Below are positions 28,005 to 35,307 of a DNA stretch of 64,000 bases, piece by piece. The notes under the pieces were generated by a model. The model was not told the DNA's origin, did no database searches, and was given only the letters and a program-made list of their open reading frames with translations. Numbering within the stretch: position 1 is the first letter of the stretch; every line of letters starts with the position of its first letter. The position numbers were made by a program, and so were the translations under genes. Source of the stretch: Bacteroides sedimenti (lineage in GTDB: Bacteria; Bacteroidota; Bacteroidia; Bacteroidales; Bacteroidaceae); the NCBI RefSeq assembly GCF_040365225.1, contig NZ_AP028055.1, positions 2,356,001 through 2,420,000 of the forward strand. Direction: 5' to 3'.

Positions 28005-29021
28005 TCAAATGCTTCTCAACGCTTCAATAAATCTCTTCACATCATCCTCAGTTGTATCAAACGATGTTACCAGACGCACTTCGTTATTGGTCTCATTCCA
28101 GAAATAGAAGAAATAGGTTTCCAGCAGTTTGTCAATCACCTTCCGAGGCATCTTCAAAAACAGAGCATTTGTTTCCGGCTTTTGAGTAAAAGTTACCCCA
28201 GGATAGTTCTTCAGCTCCTGATAAAGTAGCTGCGCCATCTTATTTGCATGTGACGCATTTGTGTGCCAGAGGTTATCAGTAAGGTAAGCCGTAAACTGAC
28301 AAGAGAGGTAACGCATCTTAGAAGCCAGCTGTGCCGACTGTTTCCTGAAAAAACGTGTTTTTTTGGCCAAAACGGGGTCAAAAACAACTACGCACTCTCC
28401 CATCATCAAGCCATTCTTTGTTCCACCGAAACTAAGCACGTCGATTCCGCAATCCACCGTCAGCTCTTTCAGAGAAAGATTCAGAGCTACAGCTGCATTG
28501 GAGATGCGTGCACCGTCCATATGCACATACATTCCATATTCGTGAGCCAGACTTGTAATGGCTTTCAGTTCTTCTACGGTATAAACAGTTCCCAGTTCGG
28601 TACACTGAGAGATATAAATGGCTCCTGGCTGGGAATGATGCTGATCGCCAAACCCATGCAGGTGAGGTAAAATAAGCTCCGGAGTAAGCTTTCCGTCGGG
28701 AGTTTCAATCGGGCGGATCTGACATCCAGTCATTTTAACAGGAGAACCGCATTCGTCCACATAGATGTGAGCAGTCTCGGCACAAAGGATAGAATTGTAA
28801 GGCTGGGTTAAAAGTTGCAAGGCAACAACATTGCTACCTGTTCCGTTGAACACAAAAAATGGTTCACAATCGGGAGTAAATGTCTCTTTCACTTTAAGGA
28901 CAGCCTCAGCAGTCCATTGGTCGTCACCATAACCAAAAGCATGGTCTTTATTGGCTTTTGCAAGTGCCTCCATTACTAAAGGGTGCACCCCTGAATTATT
29001 GTCTGATGCAAAACTTCTCAT
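28005..29021 (-). CDS. ltaE: Low-specificity L-threonine aldolase
   Basis: 338 aa from the ATG at 29021. The longer frame to 29213 would run through the divergent pdxH start and adds an unrelated N-terminus. The enzyme is a cytoplasmic PLP enzyme that splits threonine (and allo-threonine) to glycine and acetaldehyde. Family features: MRSFASDNNSGVHPLVMEAL at the start, HAFGYGDDQWT, the phosphate-binding FVFNGTGSNVVAL, HMDGARISNAAV with the PLP-pyridine Asp, and the Schiff-base Lys in LSFGGTKNGLMMGE. It is divergent from pdxH, which makes its cofactor; the starts are 113 bp apart. Confidence 0.93.
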   Translation of the reverse strand: MRSFASDNNSGVHPLVMEALAKANKDHAFGYGDDQWTAEAVLKVKETFTPDCEPFFVFNGTGSNVVALQLLTQPYNSILCAETAHIYVDECGSPVKMTGCQIRPIETPDGKLTPELILPHLHGFGDQHHSQPGAIYISQCTELGTVYTVEELKAITSLAHEYGMYVHMDGARISNAAVALNLSLKELTVDCGIDVLSFGGTKNGLMMGECVVVFDPVLAKKTRFFRKQSAQLASKMRYLSCQFTAYLTDNLWHTNASHANKMAQLLYQELKNYPGVTFTQKPETNALFLKMPRKVIDKLLETYFFYFWNETNNEVRLVTSFDTTEDDVKRFIEALRSI

Positions 29022-29081
29022 AATAGTATTTTGTTTATCATTGCAAAGGAACAGTTTTTTGTTGAAATCACATTGACAATG

Positions 29082-29112
29082 GTTGCAAAATATATCTATT
29101 TCTTTAACTTTG
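29082..29112 (+). promoter_or_regulatory. Promoter of pdxH
   Basis: GTTG (29082-29085), a 19-bp spacer, TAACTTTG (29105-29112), 22 bp before the start codon. Seven or more of the eight key positions match. Confidence 0.6.
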
Positions 29113-29134
29113 TTCGAAACAGAAAGAAGAAAAA

Positions 29135-29779
29135 ATGAAAATTGATATTCGAAATATACGAAGAGAATACTTAAGGGGCGGACTGGCAAGAAAAAACCTG
29201 TCTGACAATCCATTCATTCAATTTCAGAAATGGTTGGAAGAAGCAATCGACGCGAATGTTAACGAACCAACAGCTGTCATTGTAGGTACGGTTTCTGAAG
29301 ACGGAAAACCTTCCACCCGGTGCGTGTTGCTAAAAGAGTTACGTGATGATAAATTTGTGTTCTACACCAACTATGAAAGCCGCAAAGGAAAACAGTTGAC
29401 CGGTTCTCCATATATCTCACTTACCTTTCTGTGGCATGAGCTGGAAAGGCAGGTCCACGTGGAAGGAATTGCCACAAAGGTTCCGCCCGAAGTATCGGAT
29501 GATTATTATAAAACCCGACCTTATAAGAGTCGTATTGGGGCACGCATTTCCCCTCAAAGCAGACCTATTTCAGGAAGAATGAAAATCATGCTGGCATTTA
29601 TCAGGGAAAGTATTCGCTTGGCAGGGAAAGAGGTGAAAAGACCTGAGAACTGGGGTGGTTATGCGGTAACTCCAACGCGCATTGAATTCTGGCAAGGAAG
29701 AGAAAGTCGGCTGCACGATCGTTTTCTTTATACTCTGCAAAATGACCAAAGCTGGAAGATTGAGCGACTCGCACCCTGA
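29135..29779 (+). CDS. pdxH: Pyridoxamine 5'-phosphate oxidase
   Basis: 214 aa, the usual length. An FMN enzyme that oxidises pyridoxamine or pyridoxine phosphate to PLP with oxygen. Visible signatures: MKIDIRNIRREYLRGGL at the start, NEPTAVIVGTVSEDGKPSTRCVLLK, FVFYTNYESRKGKQL (FMN binding), RQVHVEGIATKV, and the C-terminal block EFWQGRESRLHDRFLY that binds PLP. An oxygen-dependent PLP salvage enzyme in a presumed anaerobe is common in Bacteroides. Transcribed alone from its own promoter, divergent from the PLP-dependent threonine aldolase. Confidence 0.95.
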   Translation: MKIDIRNIRREYLRGGLARKNLSDNPFIQFQKWLEEAIDANVNEPTAVIVGTVSEDGKPSTRCVLLKELRDDKFVFYTNYESRKGKQLTGSPYISLTFLWHELERQVHVEGIATKVPPEVSDDYYKTRPYKSRIGARISPQSRPISGRMKIMLAFIRESIRLAGKEVKRPENWGGYAVTPTRIEFWQGRESRLHDRFLYTLQNDQSWKIERLAP

Positions 29780-29782
29780 AAC

Positions 29783-29837
29783 TGTGCAAATGTGGCTATT
29801 CCTAATATACTATAATTGTGTTATATTAGATTGCACA
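29783..29837. terminator. Nested inverted repeat between pdxH and the convergent TIGR02757 gene
   Basis: Outer arms TGTGCAA (29783-29789) and TTGCACA (29831-29837) enclose inner arms CTAATATA (29802-29809) and TATATTAG (29822-29829). The spacing between arms is unequal. Its location suggests a shared terminator, but there is no strong T run directly after it. Confidence 0.4.
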
Positions 29838-29902
29838 AGAGAGAAATTATTATTTATGCATTCCAAAAACAGATACTAAGTTCCATTCCATTTGCTTATC
29901 TT

Positions 29903-30649
29903 TTATCTGTGACTTTGATCTTCTCCATATCCAAACAGTGCAAAGTCATATTTACAGGGATCTTCTGGGCAAAGCTCTGATAGATGGTTTGTTATTTTCA
30001 ACGCTGTTGATAGGCGATCTGTTTTGGGTAAATCATTCCAGATTATTCTGGAAACACGTCCTACGTGCACATCCAGGGGAATGATAAGCTCAGCCGGAGA
30101 TATTCTTTTCCAAACTCCCATATCTACAATTCCATCATTCCTTACCAGCCAACGTAGCATCAGGTTACTTCTTTTGCAAGGACTTTTTCTTTGTGGTGAT
30201 GAGATATGCCTGGAAGGAATCCAGCCGGATAACATCTGAAGGCCATTTAATATTCCATCTGAAAGAAACAACTCTTCCAAAGAATGGCTTTTCTGATAAT
30301 AGTAGTACAATCCCTGACAAACATCCCACATATCCCGTTCAAAAAAAGTACGATGTATGTTTTTCTCCGATCCTTTCATTTCTTTCCACTCCCGATTCAT
30401 TATATAAGTATACGGACTATTTCCCATTAGAGAGTGCATCTTCTCGGCATCTCTTAAAATCAGGTCGCGCTTTCCCCAAGTAATTATTGAAGTAAGCAAC
30501 GCCGAAACCTCCACATCCTGAAGTAGCGAAAATCTTCTGGGAAACTGAATCGGGTCAGTTTCTATGAATGAATAGGTATTATATGTCTCTGCAAGCTCAT
30601 CAAGCTTGCTTTTAATGGAGATATGTTTATTTTTCAGTTTAAATTCCAT
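29903..30649 (-). CDS. TIGR02757 (DUF2400) family protein
   Basis: 248 aa, cytoplasmic. Recognised by its family pattern: an N-terminal helix, DPIQFPRRF near residue 33, LLTSIITWGKRDLILRDAE, then YYYYQKSHSLEELF, a serine/proline-rich stretch (SRHISSPQRKSPCKRSNLMLRWLVR), and PLDVHVGRVSR near 190. The fold resembles helix-hairpin-helix DNA glycosylases, but the catalytic lysine-aspartate pair is not evident to me and no reaction is established. It is a single gene, convergent with pdxH. A -7 box (plus-strand CAAATCTA, 30674-30681) lies 25 bp upstream of the start. Confidence 0.8.
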   Translation of the reverse strand: MEFKLKNKHISIKSKLDELAETYNTYSFIETDPIQFPRRFSLLQDVEVSALLTSIITWGKRDLILRDAEKMHSLMGNSPYTYIMNREWKEMKGSEKNIHRTFFERDMWDVCQGLYYYYQKSHSLEELFLSDGILNGLQMLSGWIPSRHISSPQRKSPCKRSNLMLRWLVRNDGIVDMGVWKRISPAELIIPLDVHVGRVSRIIWNDLPKTDRLSTALKITNHLSELCPEDPCKYDFALFGYGEDQSHR

Positions 30650-30673
30650 TCTTTTTCATCAATCATAATTGTG

Positions 30674-30681
30674 CAAATCTA
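30674..30681 (-). promoter_or_regulatory. -7 box of the TIGR02757 gene
   Basis: The minus strand reads TAGATTTG, with a possible ATTG 23 bp upstream (plus-strand CAAT at 30705-30708). Confidence 0.45.
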
Positions 30682-30865
30682 ATACTTTCTAAACAAAGAT
30701 TTATCAATATTTGTCTTTCAAAAATCCAAATAAACTTAATATCTTCACAATACCATAATATATAAATTGTATTAAAATGCATCGTTTTTGGCAAATAATA
30801 ATGCCTATTCAAACGTTATCTTCACAATTAAAGTATATAAATACTCTTTACTCAGAAAAAAAACA

Positions 30866-30873
30866 TATATTTG
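30866..30873 (+). promoter_or_regulatory. -7 box of the lipoprotein-subtilase unit
   Basis: TATATTTG, 28 bp before the lipoprotein ATG. No convincing -33 element. Confidence 0.5.
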
Positions 30874-30901
30874 CTTATAAATTTAATCAAGACACATTCA
30901 A

Positions 30902-31354
30902 ATGAAGATTCGGTTCACCAGCTTCATCTTAATTCTAATTTGCAGCATAGGATGTTCTTCCCATCAGATTCCAGGTTACATGAAAAGTCAGAAGGGTGTT
31001 ATGAATGAATCAAGGTTTTCAAGCGGATTTAATGTTTTTCTGACAGCGCTATCCGAAGAAGCCGAAGGCAATTCCCTAGATCAGTTTGTTCCTTCAGAGA
31101 ATCTGATAAAACAATTTTCTCTGAAAAAGATAGATGGTCTGTTCAATATCTTCGGCTTTCTGCAAACAGATAATTCTTTTCAAGAAAAGGAAGTAGAGAA
31201 AATAGGGGGAAAGCTAATTCCATATTCTCTGCAAATATACAGCTTTCATATTCCTATTGAATCTATCCAAAAGCTGATTCAAATTAAAGGAATAACCTTT
31301 ATTGAAATCAATCAGAAAACAAGGACCAAACAAACAAATACAAAAAGAGACTAA
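30902..31354 (+). CDS. Small lipoprotein resembling a detached subtilase prodomain
   Basis: 150 aa. A signal sequence ends in a lipobox-like SIGC with Cys18, so the protein is probably lipid-anchored after export; Ser at -3 is not ideal. Residues of about 75-143 (FNIFGFLQTDNSFQEKEVEK..., IPYSLQIYSFHIPIESIQKL, KGITFIEINQK) line up in order with the N-terminal prodomain of the subtilase encoded next (YLGAFVRLAESAGTEALEEL, VTAQIPLSAVESVAALPEVT, YIQIGSP). I infer a stand-alone propeptide-like fold, which in other systems inhibits or helps fold subtilases. The gap to the subtilase start is 19 bp, so they share one transcript. No homologue was searched for. Confidence 0.7.
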   Translation: MKIRFTSFILILICSIGCSSHQIPGYMKSQKGVMNESRFSSGFNVFLTALSEEAEGNSLDQFVPSENLIKQFSLKKIDGLFNIFGFLQTDNSFQEKEVEKIGGKLIPYSLQIYSFHIPIESIQKLIQIKGITFIEINQKTRTKQTNTKRD

Positions 31355-31373
31355 ACACACAAAAAATAAAAAA

Positions 31374-33584
31374 ATGAGACGGAAATCATTATTATGCTTT
31401 ATCATTCTTTTTTCTCTTTCTGCAATAACACAAGCTCAGGAGAACTCCAAAAAATTGTCACCTTTTACAAAATCGTTTCTTACGAATATCAAACAACCGG
31501 AAGGTTCTTCAGCTCAGAAAAGATCGTTTATTAAAAGAGCTGGAATCCGCCAGATTGGTATCAACGAATACCTTGGCGCATTTGTCCGTCTGGCAGAAAG
31601 TGCCGGGACTGAAGCCTTGGAGGAATTGGGAGTAAAAATAGGGACTCGCTGCAAGGAGATTGTTACTGCACAAATTCCGTTGAGTGCTGTCGAGTCAGTC
31701 GCAGCTTTGCCCGAAGTAACATATATTCAGATAGGCAGCCCGGTACACAAACAAATGGATAAAGCCAGAGCAGCCTCAGGTGTTGATAAAGTACAGTCGG
31801 GAATGTCTCCCCTGAATGCTCCTTATTGGGGAAAAGATGTAGTGATAGGAATCATTGACAACGGATTTGAGTATGGTCATCCGGCTTTCTATACATCCGA
31901 TCATACAGCTCTTCGTATAAAAAAGGTCTGGGACCAGAATGCCTATGAAGGAAATGCACCATCCAAGTTCGGTTACGGTGCTGAATACGTCAATCAGGAT
32001 TCTATTTTGGCTGCATTATATGATATAGCTGACGCCTCTCACGGAACACATGTTGCTGGCATAGCAACCGGAGCCGACAAATCGTCAGAAAACGGCTATT
32101 ATGGAGTAGCGGGAGAATCTGAAATAATTCTGGTATCTCAGGGTGGAACATCCACCTACATTGCCGATGGTATAAAATATATCTTTGATTACGCCGATTC
32201 AATAGGCAAACCATGTGTCGTTAACCTGAGTCTAGGAACCTATATCGGGCCGCACGATGGAACTTCAACCTTTGATGTTCTGGCAGACCAGCTACAAGGA
32301 AAAGGGCGCCTTCTGGTGGGTTCAGCAGGCAATGAGGCCGGAAAGAAAATCCATACATCCGGTAATTTCAGTGCTACAGACTCTATTTTCCGTACTTTTG
32401 TGAATTTCAAAGATAACGTAGCTTGTGATATATGGGGCGAAACTGACAAAAACTTCAAGGTACAGCTTTGTTTGTATGACACCCTAACAATGGACACCTT
32501 GTACATAACACCGGAATATAACACTACCGATCTTAACAACGGAACTAGAATTAATCTCACCTCACTGACAAACAGAATTGTGCGGGGATCTATTTACTTA
32601 TCAACAGGAACAGATCCACAAAATAAAAAGCCTAATGTTTACTTTTATTCCGAATTTACTGCCATGCCCGAAAAATACTGCCTTGGACTGATTTTCAAAG
32701 CAAAAGATGGAAGAATTAACGCGTGGGCAGATGAAAGTATCTGCTCCTTTACAAACAGGAATCGTATCGGATGGTCTGATGGAGACAACTTTTGTTCAAT
32801 CGGAGAAATAGGAGGAACAGGAAAACAGATAATTACCGTAGGAGCATATGCTACTAAAACGTCATATACTAATCTGGATCAGACAAATCTTACAATGAAT
32901 GAAACATTGAACTCTCTAGCCTCCTTCTCTAGTGCTGGACCCACCGTTGACCGACGTATGAAACCGGAAATCACAGCTCCGGGAAGCATTATCATCTCTT
33001 CAGTTTCAAGTTATGATACCACCAATCCAAGTGAAAGAGTCAAATCAACAGAGATAAACGGAAAGATATACTACTACGGTATGATGCAAGGAACCTCTAT
33101 GGCTGCTCCTAACGTATGCGGTGTTCTAGCTACTTGGCTCCAGGCCAACCCTAAACTGACTCCAGATGAAGTTAAGGCTATTCTGCAAAAAACAGCAATT
33201 AATGATTCTTTTACCGGAGACTTGATACCTTCAGGGAACAATACCTGGGGGTATGGAAAGATTGACGCTTTCAAAGGACTTCTGGAGGTAATTAAACAAT
33301 CCACCTCTATCGAAGAGACATTCTCGCTTCCATCAACATCGGTATTGATGTACGCTACTCAGGGAAATCGGCAGTTGATTAAATTTCTATTCACACAGGA
33401 AGATTCAAACGTACAGATCAGCATATTTAATGTAAACGGTCAAAAACTTCTTAGCAAGCAGATCGGAACAATATCCAGTAAACAGGAAGAAACAATTAAT
33501 CTGGAGAATATGCCTAAAGGTTTTTACCTAATTAAAATTTCAGGGAACAATTTAAATCAGGTATTTAAGGTAAATACAAAATAA
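31374..33584 (+). CDS. Secreted S8-family serine peptidase (subtilase) with C-terminal sorting-like domain
   Basis: 736 aa from the ATG at 31374, chosen because it begins the signal peptide (MRRKSLLCFIILFSLSAITQAQ); the upstream in-frame ATG at 31302 overlaps the lipoprotein gene. A prodomain follows (about 50-120). The catalytic triad is Asp near 161 (IGIIDNGFEYGHP), His near 223 (SHGTHVAGIATG) and Ser near 574 (GTSMAAPNVCG), with the oxyanion Asn in VGSAGNEAG. An insert between His and Ser (about 340-470) is beta-rich. The last 80 residues (VQISIFNVNGQKLL... NMPKGFYLIKI) look like a type IX secretion sorting domain. Co-transcribed with the prodomain-like lipoprotein and followed by a terminator. 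Substrate unknown. Confidence 0.92.
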   Translation: MRRKSLLCFIILFSLSAITQAQENSKKLSPFTKSFLTNIKQPEGSSAQKRSFIKRAGIRQIGINEYLGAFVRLAESAGTEALEELGVKIGTRCKEIVTAQIPLSAVESVAALPEVTYIQIGSPVHKQMDKARAASGVDKVQSGMSPLNAPYWGKDVVIGIIDNGFEYGHPAFYTSDHTALRIKKVWDQNAYEGNAPSKFGYGAEYVNQDSILAALYDIADASHGTHVAGIATGADKSSENGYYGVAGESEIILVSQGGTSTYIADGIKYIFDYADSIGKPCVVNLSLGTYIGPHDGTSTFDVLADQLQGKGRLLVGSAGNEAGKKIHTSGNFSATDSIFRTFVNFKDNVACDIWGETDKNFKVQLCLYDTLTMDTLYITPEYNTTDLNNGTRINLTSLTNRIVRGSIYLSTGTDPQNKKPNVYFYSEFTAMPEKYCLGLIFKAKDGRINAWADESICSFTNRNRIGWSDGDNFCSIGEIGGTGKQIITVGAYATKTSYTNLDQTNLTMNETLNSLASFSSAGPTVDRRMKPEITAPGSIIISSVSSYDTTNPSERVKSTEINGKIYYYGMMQGTSMAAPNVCGVLATWLQANPKLTPDEVKAILQKTAINDSFTGDLIPSGNNTWGYGKIDAFKGLLEVIKQSTSIEETFSLPSTSVLMYATQGNRQLIKFLFTQEDSNVQISIFNVNGQKLLSKQIGTISSKQEETINLENMPKGFYLIKISGNNLNQVFKVNTK

Positions 33585-33635
33585 TAGATACCATCTATCG
33601 CGACAGAAATAGATTCGGTTCTCATAAATAGAAAA

Positions 33636-33667
33636 AGAGTAGGCAGTTCATCAAGGCTGCCTACTCT
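33636..33667 (+). terminator. Terminator after the subtilase gene
   Basis: Perfect 11-bp stem (33636-33646 with 33657-33667), 10-nt loop, then a short T-rich stretch. Confidence 0.75.
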
Positions 33668-33757
33668 CATTTTAGTCCATTCATTTATATACTTTTTAAA
33701 TCAGATTGTCTGGATCTTTCAGTTCAGTTATACAATTCCATACAAAAGCCATACGAA

Positions 33758-34117
33758 CTATGAATGTTGTTTCAGCTTGCGTAAGTAATAATCAAGGCCA
33801 AGTAAACCAAGAGCCAGAAATCCGATATAAAAATAGAAGCCAAAAATTGGGCTTGATTCAGAAGAATAACGAAGATTTATCAGGCTTTCGATTATATCGA
33901 AAGAGAAATAAGTTCTCAATAAATAAGTAGTAAAACCAATTAAGGAAGCAGAAGTTACCAATAAAAGAACAAAATTTAATCTAGCAGCCCGCCGATGCTT
34001 TCTCTGAGCTTCAACATTGATTTGTTCCATTACCTTACTTGTAAAATCAACTGAGAGAGTCTCAAAGGAAGACTTTCTGAGAGCTTCTTTCAACAATTTA
34101 TCTTGATTTGCTTTCAT
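33758..34117 (-). CDS. Two-helix membrane protein coupled to the ECF sigma gene (probable anti-sigma factor)
   Basis: 119 aa from the ATG at 34117, two bases after the sigma-factor stop (TGA-AA-ATG), which implies translational coupling. The N-terminal 55 or so residues are charged and cytoplasmic (KANQDKLLKEALRKSSFETLSVDFTSKVMEQI), followed by helix 1 (LNFVLLLVTSASLIGFTTYLL) and helix 2 (FGFYFYIGFLALGLLGLDYYL). Position, size and layout fit an anti-sigma factor that holds the sigma factor at the membrane. I see no zinc-binding HxxxCxxC motif, so it is not a classic ZAS protein. The function is inferred from context. Confidence 0.7.
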   Translation of the reverse strand: MKANQDKLLKEALRKSSFETLSVDFTSKVMEQINVEAQRKHRRAARLNFVLLLVTSASLIGFTTYLLRTYFSFDIIESLINLRYSSESSPIFGFYFYIGFLALGLLGLDYYLRKLKQHS

Positions 34118-34119
34118 TT

Positions 34120-34668
34120 TCACACTTGGTTTATCAATGCACATATTTTTTTTCGGATACGATGCAATTTCACTTTTATATTAGTAGGAGTCAACCTAAA
34201 GATTGAGGCTAACTCATCAACAGATTTATTCTCGTTATAAAAGAGAGTGATTAATACTCTTTCATTTGCGTTAAGTTGAGTAAGCGCCCACTCCATTTTT
34301 TTTATTCTCTCTTCGTTGTCAGAACTGCACAATATCTCATCAGCCTCGTCGTCAGATATATTATCAATTATTTGTTCATCTATAACTGATAATTCTTTTT
34401 TTTGCTTACGCGTGGCAGAAATCGCAGTATTATATGCAATTCTATATAGCCAGGTAGAAAAGCTACAATCTCCTTTATAAGTGTCTAGTTTCCGGTAGGC
34501 CTTTACAAATGAATCTTGCGTAAGCTCTTCTGCATCTTCTCTACATGAAATTATTTGAAGAACAAGAGAATAGATAGGCCGACTGTAACGATCAAGAAAG
34601 TAAGAAAACAAAGTTGTTTCTCCTTCCAGAATTCGTTTTATATAATCTATCTCTTCTTTCTGTCCCAT
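34120..34668 (-). CDS. ECF-family RNA polymerase sigma factor
   Basis: 182 aa, usual for group IV sigma factors. Region 2 (about 20-90) contains the core-binding and -10-recognition segment DAEELTQDSFVKAYRKLDTYKGDCSF followed by STWLYRIAYNTA. An acidic linker (about 100-120) leads to region 4 (about 125-178) with its helix-turn-helix (LNANERVLITLFYNENKSVDELASIFRLTPTNIKVKLHRIRKKI). The start at 34668 leaves only a very short leader after the candidate ECF promoter at 34681-34706, which is tolerable in Bacteroidetes. The coupled membrane protein is its likely inhibitor, and the DUF6249-like gene its likely target. Confidence 0.95.
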   Translation of the reverse strand: MGQKEEIDYIKRILEGETTLFSYFLDRYSRPIYSLVLQIISCREDAEELTQDSFVKAYRKLDTYKGDCSFSTWLYRIAYNTAISATRKQKKELSVIDEQIIDNISDDEADEILCSSDNEERIKKMEWALTQLNANERVLITLFYNENKSVDELASIFRLTPTNIKVKLHRIRKKICALINQV

Positions 34669-34680
34669 CTTATTCTTTTA

Positions 34681-34706
34681 GACGCGCTAATTACTTAATG
34701 GTTACA
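34681..34706 (-). promoter_or_regulatory. Candidate ECF-type promoter of the sigma-factor gene (autoregulation)
   Basis: On the minus strand TGTAACC (plus 34700-34706), a 15-bp spacer, then CGTC (plus 34681-34684). The same motif with the same spacing occurs on the plus strand at 34741-34766. It does not match the housekeeping TTTG/TAnnTTTG pattern. Confidence 0.65.
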
Positions 34707-34740
34707 TCTTTGAGGACTTTTTATTTTTATCCTCGAAAAG

Positions 34741-34766
34741 TGTAACCTTTTTCATTTGAGAACGTC
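34741..34766 (+). promoter_or_regulatory. Candidate ECF-type promoter of the DUF6249-like gene
   Basis: TGTAACC (34741-34747), a 15-bp spacer, CGTC (34763-34766), 44 bp before the start codon. Between the two divergent promoters lies a small hairpin (GAGGA/TCCTC, 34712-34734). Confidence 0.65.
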
Positions 34767-34810
34767 AAACGTTACAAAGAACGAATTTATTCATTTAAAA
34801 ACATACGATT

Positions 34811-35230
34811 ATGATGGATTTTATTTCAGTCCCATTGGTTGTAGGAATTGTGACATTGGGAATTTACAAACTATTTGAGCTCTTCGTTAGAAAAAAAGAA
34901 CGCCTATCTATTATTGAAAAGATAGGAGAGAAATTTGATGCTTCAATGATTGAAAACAAATTCTCTTTTCCATCAAGAATTTTTAAGAATTTTTCTTTTG
35001 GATCATTAAAAGCCGGATGTCTTTTAATGGGAGTTGGTTTGGGGTTATTAGTTGGTTTTATCATTTGTACGTCCACGATAACTGGTTACAATATGGGACA
35101 TGATATAGACTGGGGGGTTAGAGACACAGCTGGAATTGTGTATGGAGCCTCAGTTCTTATTTTTGGAGGATTAGGACTAATTACTGCGTTCCTAATAGAA
35201 ATGCAGTATTCCAAGAAAGAGGAGAAATAA
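34811..35230 (+). CDS. DUF6249-like membrane protein, probable ECF target
   Basis: 139 aa; a second ATG directly follows the first. Three helices are visible: VPLVVGIVTLGIYKLFELF (about 7-25), then after a basic loop (RKKERLSIIEKIGEKFD) AGCLLMGVGLGLLVGFIICTS (about 68-88) and GIVYGASVLIFGGLGLITAFL (about 108-130), ending in a charged tail. The layout matches DUF6249 proteins, which often sit beside ECF sigma genes in Bacteroides. It is divergent from the sigma gene, and both upstream regions carry the same TGTAACC-N15-CGTC motif. Molecular role unknown; stress or envelope homeostasis is a guess. Confidence 0.75.
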   Translation: MMDFISVPLVVGIVTLGIYKLFELFVRKKERLSIIEKIGEKFDASMIENKFSFPSRIFKNFSFGSLKAGCLLMGVGLGLLVGFIICTSTITGYNMGHDIDWGVRDTAGIVYGASVLIFGGLGLITAFLIEMQYSKKEEK

Positions 35231-35254
35231 GTCTAAAAATCAAGCGATAAAACA

Positions 35255-35284
35255 GAAAAGGCTATTCCTTATGGAACAGCCTTT
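35255..35284. terminator. Hairpin between the DUF6249-like gene and groL
   Basis: 13-nt arms (35255-35267, 35272-35284) with one mismatch and a 4-nt loop, A-rich on the left and T-rich on the right. Serves both convergent genes. Confidence 0.8.
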
Positions 35285-35307
35285 TGTTTTAATATTGCAG
35301 GAAAGAA

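Noticed and set aside
28005..29213. 402-codon version of threonine aldolase
   Set aside because: The extra 64 codons overlap the divergent pdxH promoter and start; the family begins at MRSFASDNNSG.
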